Source of the DNA: Gammaproteobacteria bacterium
GTDB taxonomy: Bacteria; Pseudomonadota; Gammaproteobacteria; Steroidobacterales; JABDKV01
NCBI GenBank assembly: GCA_029862285.1
Contig: JAOTXR010000071.1
Span: forward strand, 1-8,310
DNA length: 8,310 nucleotides
Reading direction: 5' to 3'
Program-made: the position numbers and the translations under genes
The notes under the pieces: model-generated
What the model was told of the DNA's origin: nothing
The model's input: the letters and a program-made list of their open reading frames with translations, nothing else
Databases searched by the model: none
In this document: piece after piece, positions 6,530-8,310 of the stretch
How the letters are laid out: every line of letters begins with the position of its first letter
Position numbering within the stretch: position 1 is the stretch's first letter

Positions 6530-7071
6530 CCTGTGATTATCCCCAGGCCTTCCAGCCTGTCTTTCATTTGCTGTCGTGCGCTAAACAACCTGGATTTGAC
6601 GGTCTTTTCGGGTATCTGCAGGATCTCGCCGATCTCACGGTAGCTGCAGCCACTAAAGTACTTCAGCACAACGACCGATCGATATTCTTCCCGCAAACTC
6701 ATCAAAACCGCCTGTACTTCTTTGCCGACTTGTTCCGAGTGCAACATCTCGTCCGGGCCTGGACCGGGCGCAGCCTGGATATCGGACACAGATTCAGTAC
6801 TCTTGCGTCGCTTGAGCTGATTGATGGACTCATTAACAGCAATGCGGTAAATCCAGCTAAAGAACTTGAACTTGGGATTGAAGCGATCGATATGCTCCAG
6901 GGCTTTGATAAATGTAACCTGGGTAACATCGGCCGCGTCATCGGGATTGCCGAGCATCCGGTACGCCGCGTTATAAACGGTTCGTTCGTAGTGTCTGACC
7001 AGGATGTCCATCGCGTTCCGATCACCTTTCTGACAAGCCTCCACCAATTCGTTTTCGCGCTCCTTATGCAT
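6526..7071 (-). CDS. ECF-family RNA polymerase sigma factor (sigma-E-like)
   Basis: 181 residues from ATG 7071, which has GGCGG five bases upstream and gives the usual ECF N-terminus (MHKERENELVEACQKGD). An in-frame ATG at 7110 would add 13 residues but has no Shine-Dalgarno. Region sigma-2 spans about residues 19-90: LVRHYERTVYNAAYRMLG, then DDAADVTQVTFIKAL (the core-binding 2.2 helix) and FFSWIYRIAVNESINQLKRR (2.3-2.4, -10 recognition). A short Pro/Gly linker (APGPGPDE) leads to sigma-4 at about 122-174: LREEYRSVVVLKYFSGCSYREIGEIL and IPEKTVKSRLFSARQQMK, the helix-turn-helix for the -35 element. There is no sigma-1.1 or sigma-3, as expected for ECF. It is coupled to the anti-sigma gene by a 4-base overlap and follows the STAS gene, so its expression is tied to the partner-switching genes. 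Confidence 0.95.
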   Translation of the reverse strand: MHKERENELVEACQKGDRNAMDILVRHYERTVYNAAYRMLGNPDDAADVTQVTFIKALEHIDRFNPKFKFFSWIYRIAVNESINQLKRRKSTESVSDIQAAPGPGPDEMLHSEQVGKEVQAVLMSLREEYRSVVVLKYFSGCSYREIGEILQIPEKTVKSRLFSARQQMKDRLEGLGIITG

Positions 7072-7119
7072 AATTACCGCCGATCGAGCAAAAAGTTGGT
7101 GGCTTGTCATGATGCGGTG

Positions 7120-7431
7120 TCACTGGCTGCGGGGCCCGGGGTCGGCGACCTCGATCCGAAATAGCTTGTCAAAACCTGAATACATGAATATGTCATTGAT
7201 ATGATTGCTAACATTGATCAGCCGGAGGCCCTCGCCGCCACTCATCAGGCGTTTGTGCGTTCGCAGCAACACTCCGAGACCCGCGCTGGATATGTACTCC
7301 AGTTTTGCCAGGTCCAGGATGCACCGATCGGCAATCTCATCCAGAAATTCCTGAGCGCGAGCAGCTTGTGCGGCGTCCAGCCTGCCGTGTATCACGACGG
7401 TGCCTGTGTCGCTGAATTCAATCTGGAACAT
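7120..7431 (-). CDS. STAS-domain anti-sigma factor antagonist (RsbV/SpoIIAA type)
   Basis: 103 residues from ATG 7431, four bases after the HATPase stop codon; AGGCGGGA at 7441-7448 is a plausible ribosome site. The frame is open up to 7611, but that extension lies wholly inside the HATPase gene and is rejected. The protein is one STAS domain: MFQIEFSDTGTVVIHGRLDA (first strands), LDLAKLEYISSAGLGVLL (core strand and the phospho-loop), then GLRLINVSNHINDIFMYSGF. Ser48/Ser49 of YISSAGLG are the candidates for phosphorylation by the neighbouring kinase. By family knowledge the unphosphorylated form binds a kinase or anti-sigma and releases its target; phosphorylation switches it off and a PP2C phosphatase reactivates it. 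All three parts are encoded side by side here. Confidence 0.92.
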   Translation of the reverse strand: MFQIEFSDTGTVVIHGRLDAAQAARAQEFLDEIADRCILDLAKLEYISSAGLGVLLRTHKRLMSGGEGLRLINVSNHINDIFMYSGFDKLFRIEVADPGPRSQ

Positions 7432-7435
7432 AGCG

Positions 7436-7837
7436 CTATTTCCCGCCTGCCACGAAAGTAATTTTGCTGGTGCGATTACGATATTCGTAATGGATCGAAT
7501 CAACCATCTTGAGAACCAGGTACAAACCCAGCCCACCCGGGGTACGTTGCTCAAGAGGCGCATTGATATCGACCGGGCGTATGCCCCGCGGATCAAACCG
7601 GTCGACGTCAAAATCGGTGAGACTCACCTGGACCCCGTGTTCATGCGGCGACATTTCGAGCAGGATATCGGCGTCGGTCTCCTTATCGTAGGTCACCATG
7701 TTGACGAATAATTCCTCCATACACAGATCGACGACGTAGCGTATTGAGTTGTCGATGTCATGCGTTTTGAAAAACTCATCGGTGAAGGAGACCATTTCCT
7801 TAATCTCATCGAAGCTACGCGAAAATTTCCGCCTCAT
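7436..7837 (-). CDS. RsbW/SpoIIAB-type HATPase serine kinase (anti-sigma factor)
   Basis: 133 residues from ATG 7837, with GGAGG five bases upstream; longer in-frame starts up to 7924 overlap the phosphatase gene and are rejected. It is a single GHKL ATPase domain. The N-box is seen as EELFVNM (Glu42, Asn46), the region corresponding to G1 as TDFDVDRFDPRG (75-85), and the G2 lid as PGGLGLYLVLKMVDSIHYEY (100-119), a segment typical of RsbW-like kinases. The G1 box lacks the usual Gly (commonly D-x-G-x-x-F-D/N-P, here DFDVDRFDP), and the usual Asn near the end (RxxxxN-x-L) is replaced by RTSKITF. It should phosphorylate the STAS protein encoded next to it and may also bind a target regulator. 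The gap to the phosphatase gene is 16 bases. Confidence 0.88.
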   Translation of the reverse strand: MRRKFSRSFDEIKEMVSFTDEFFKTHDIDNSIRYVVDLCMEELFVNMVTYDKETDADILLEMSPHEHGVQVSLTDFDVDRFDPRGIRPVDINAPLEQRTPGGLGLYLVLKMVDSIHYEYRNRTSKITFVAGGK

Positions 7838-7842
7838 TGCTG

Positions 7843-7847
7843 CCTCC
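7843..7847 (-). promoter_or_regulatory. Strong Shine-Dalgarno GGAGG for the HATPase gene
   Basis: GGAGG lies five bases before ATG 7837, in the 16-base gap after the phosphatase stop codon at 7854, and fixes the kinase start. Confidence 0.8.
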
Positions 7848-7853
7848 AACCGG

Positions 7854-8310
7854 TTATTCCGGTAAACGCCGGACCAGTACCAGCGTAATGTCATCCGCCT
7901 GCGGTGCTGCGCCGCCAAACTCAAATGCGGCGTCGATCAGCCGCTGGCTCAGCTCTGCCATCGGCAGGGAATGATCATCCATGATGACTCTGGCGACCCG
8001 CTCTTCCCCAAACTGTAAACCATCGAGCCTGGTGTACTCGTATACGCCATCAGAAATGAGTGCGAGTATGTCACCCGGCGCCAGTTCGAGACGCCTTGCT
8101 CGATCTGTACCGTCGAGTTCCATTATGCCGACCGGAAAACTGGTCGGCTTGTGCCAATCACATTCACCGCTCGCTGCCCTGTAATGCAGGATCGGGCCCT
8201 GGCCACCGGAGTGAAACTCCACCGCATGCGATGCCGGATCGAGAAACCCTATAAATGCAGTGATAAAACGATCATCCGGCAAATCTTCATTGAGTTGATT
8301 GTTGACCTGC
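7854..8310 (-). CDS. PP2C/SpoIIE-type serine phosphatase (RsbU-like), C-terminal part
   Basis: 151 residues up to the stop at 7854; the frame continues past the right edge, so the N-terminal sensor or receiver region and part of the catalytic domain are missing. Visible family motifs: NQLNEDLPDDRFITAFIGFL (the strand/helix with the DDRFxTA core), then FHSGGQGPILHYR (usually xxAGHxPxLxxR; here Gln in place of His), FPVGIM, LAPGDILALISDGVYEY (residues about 77-92, with metal-binding Asp87) and QADDITLVLVRR (138-149, with Asp139/Asp140). These identify the PPM/SpoIIE phosphatase domain. It should dephosphorylate the STAS antagonist and so activate the switch in response to whatever the missing N-terminus senses. 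It is the first gene of the operon that can be seen; the promoter must lie outside the window. Confidence 0.93.
   Translation of the reverse strand, partial: QVNNQLNEDLPDDRFITAFIGFLDPASHAVEFHSGGQGPILHYRAASGECDWHKPTSFPVGIMELDGTDRARRLELAPGDILALISDGVYEYTRLDGLQFGEERVARVIMDDHSLPMAELSQRLIDAAFEFGGAAPQADDITLVLVRRLPE

Noticed and set aside
7432..7611. Longer start for the STAS protein
   Set aside because: The added 60 residues lie within the HATPase coding region and show no domain; the STAS fold begins at ATG 7431.

Overview
The window looks like chromosomal DNA of a mid-GC Gram-negative bacterium. A marine-type gammaproteobacterium is the best guess, inferred from gene style, Shine-Dalgarno sequences of the GGAG type and an outer-membrane barrel protein. 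No sequence comparison could be run. All nine supported genes lie on the minus strand, so transcription runs from position 8310 towards position 1. Both ends cut through a gene. No RNA genes, insertion sequences, CRISPR arrays or phage genes were seen, and no gene-free stretch exceeds about 155 bases.

Right part (8310 to 5777) is a tightly packed regulatory operon. In order of transcription it holds a SpoIIE/RsbU-type PP2C phosphatase (5' end outside the window), an RsbW-type HATPase kinase, an RsbV-type STAS antagonist, an ECF sigma factor and a single-pass membrane anti-sigma factor. Gaps are 16, 4 and about 48 bases (9 if the longer sigma start is used), then a 4-base ATGA overlap. A partner-switching module is thus placed directly upstream of an ECF sigma/anti-sigma pair, suggesting two layers of control on one stress or envelope response.

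Middle (5741 to 4386): 35 bases after the anti-sigma gene comes the most unusual gene. It encodes a 451-residue membrane-anchored protein made almost entirely of 30 in-register nine-residue repeats (consensus N-D-S-L-R-N-A-L-A) in two blocks of 12 and 18 units. Identical units use different synonymous codons, so selection appears to act on the protein repeat. I do not recognise the family. A perfect 10-bp GC-rich hairpin follows the gene and probably ends the operon or lowers read-through.

Left part (4297 to 1) carries three exported proteins. The first is a roughly 978-residue chain that joins an HExxH gluzincin-like metallopeptidase, a TolB-like beta-propeller and a probable outer-membrane beta-barrel. 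The second is a DUF4412-like periplasmic protein with its own promoter candidate, whose -10 box lies inside an inverted repeat. The third is the first 75 residues of a secreted protein, possibly a beta-lactamase-fold serine hydrolase. A reasonable reading (inference) is that the regulators control the repeat protein and perhaps the envelope proteins downstream.
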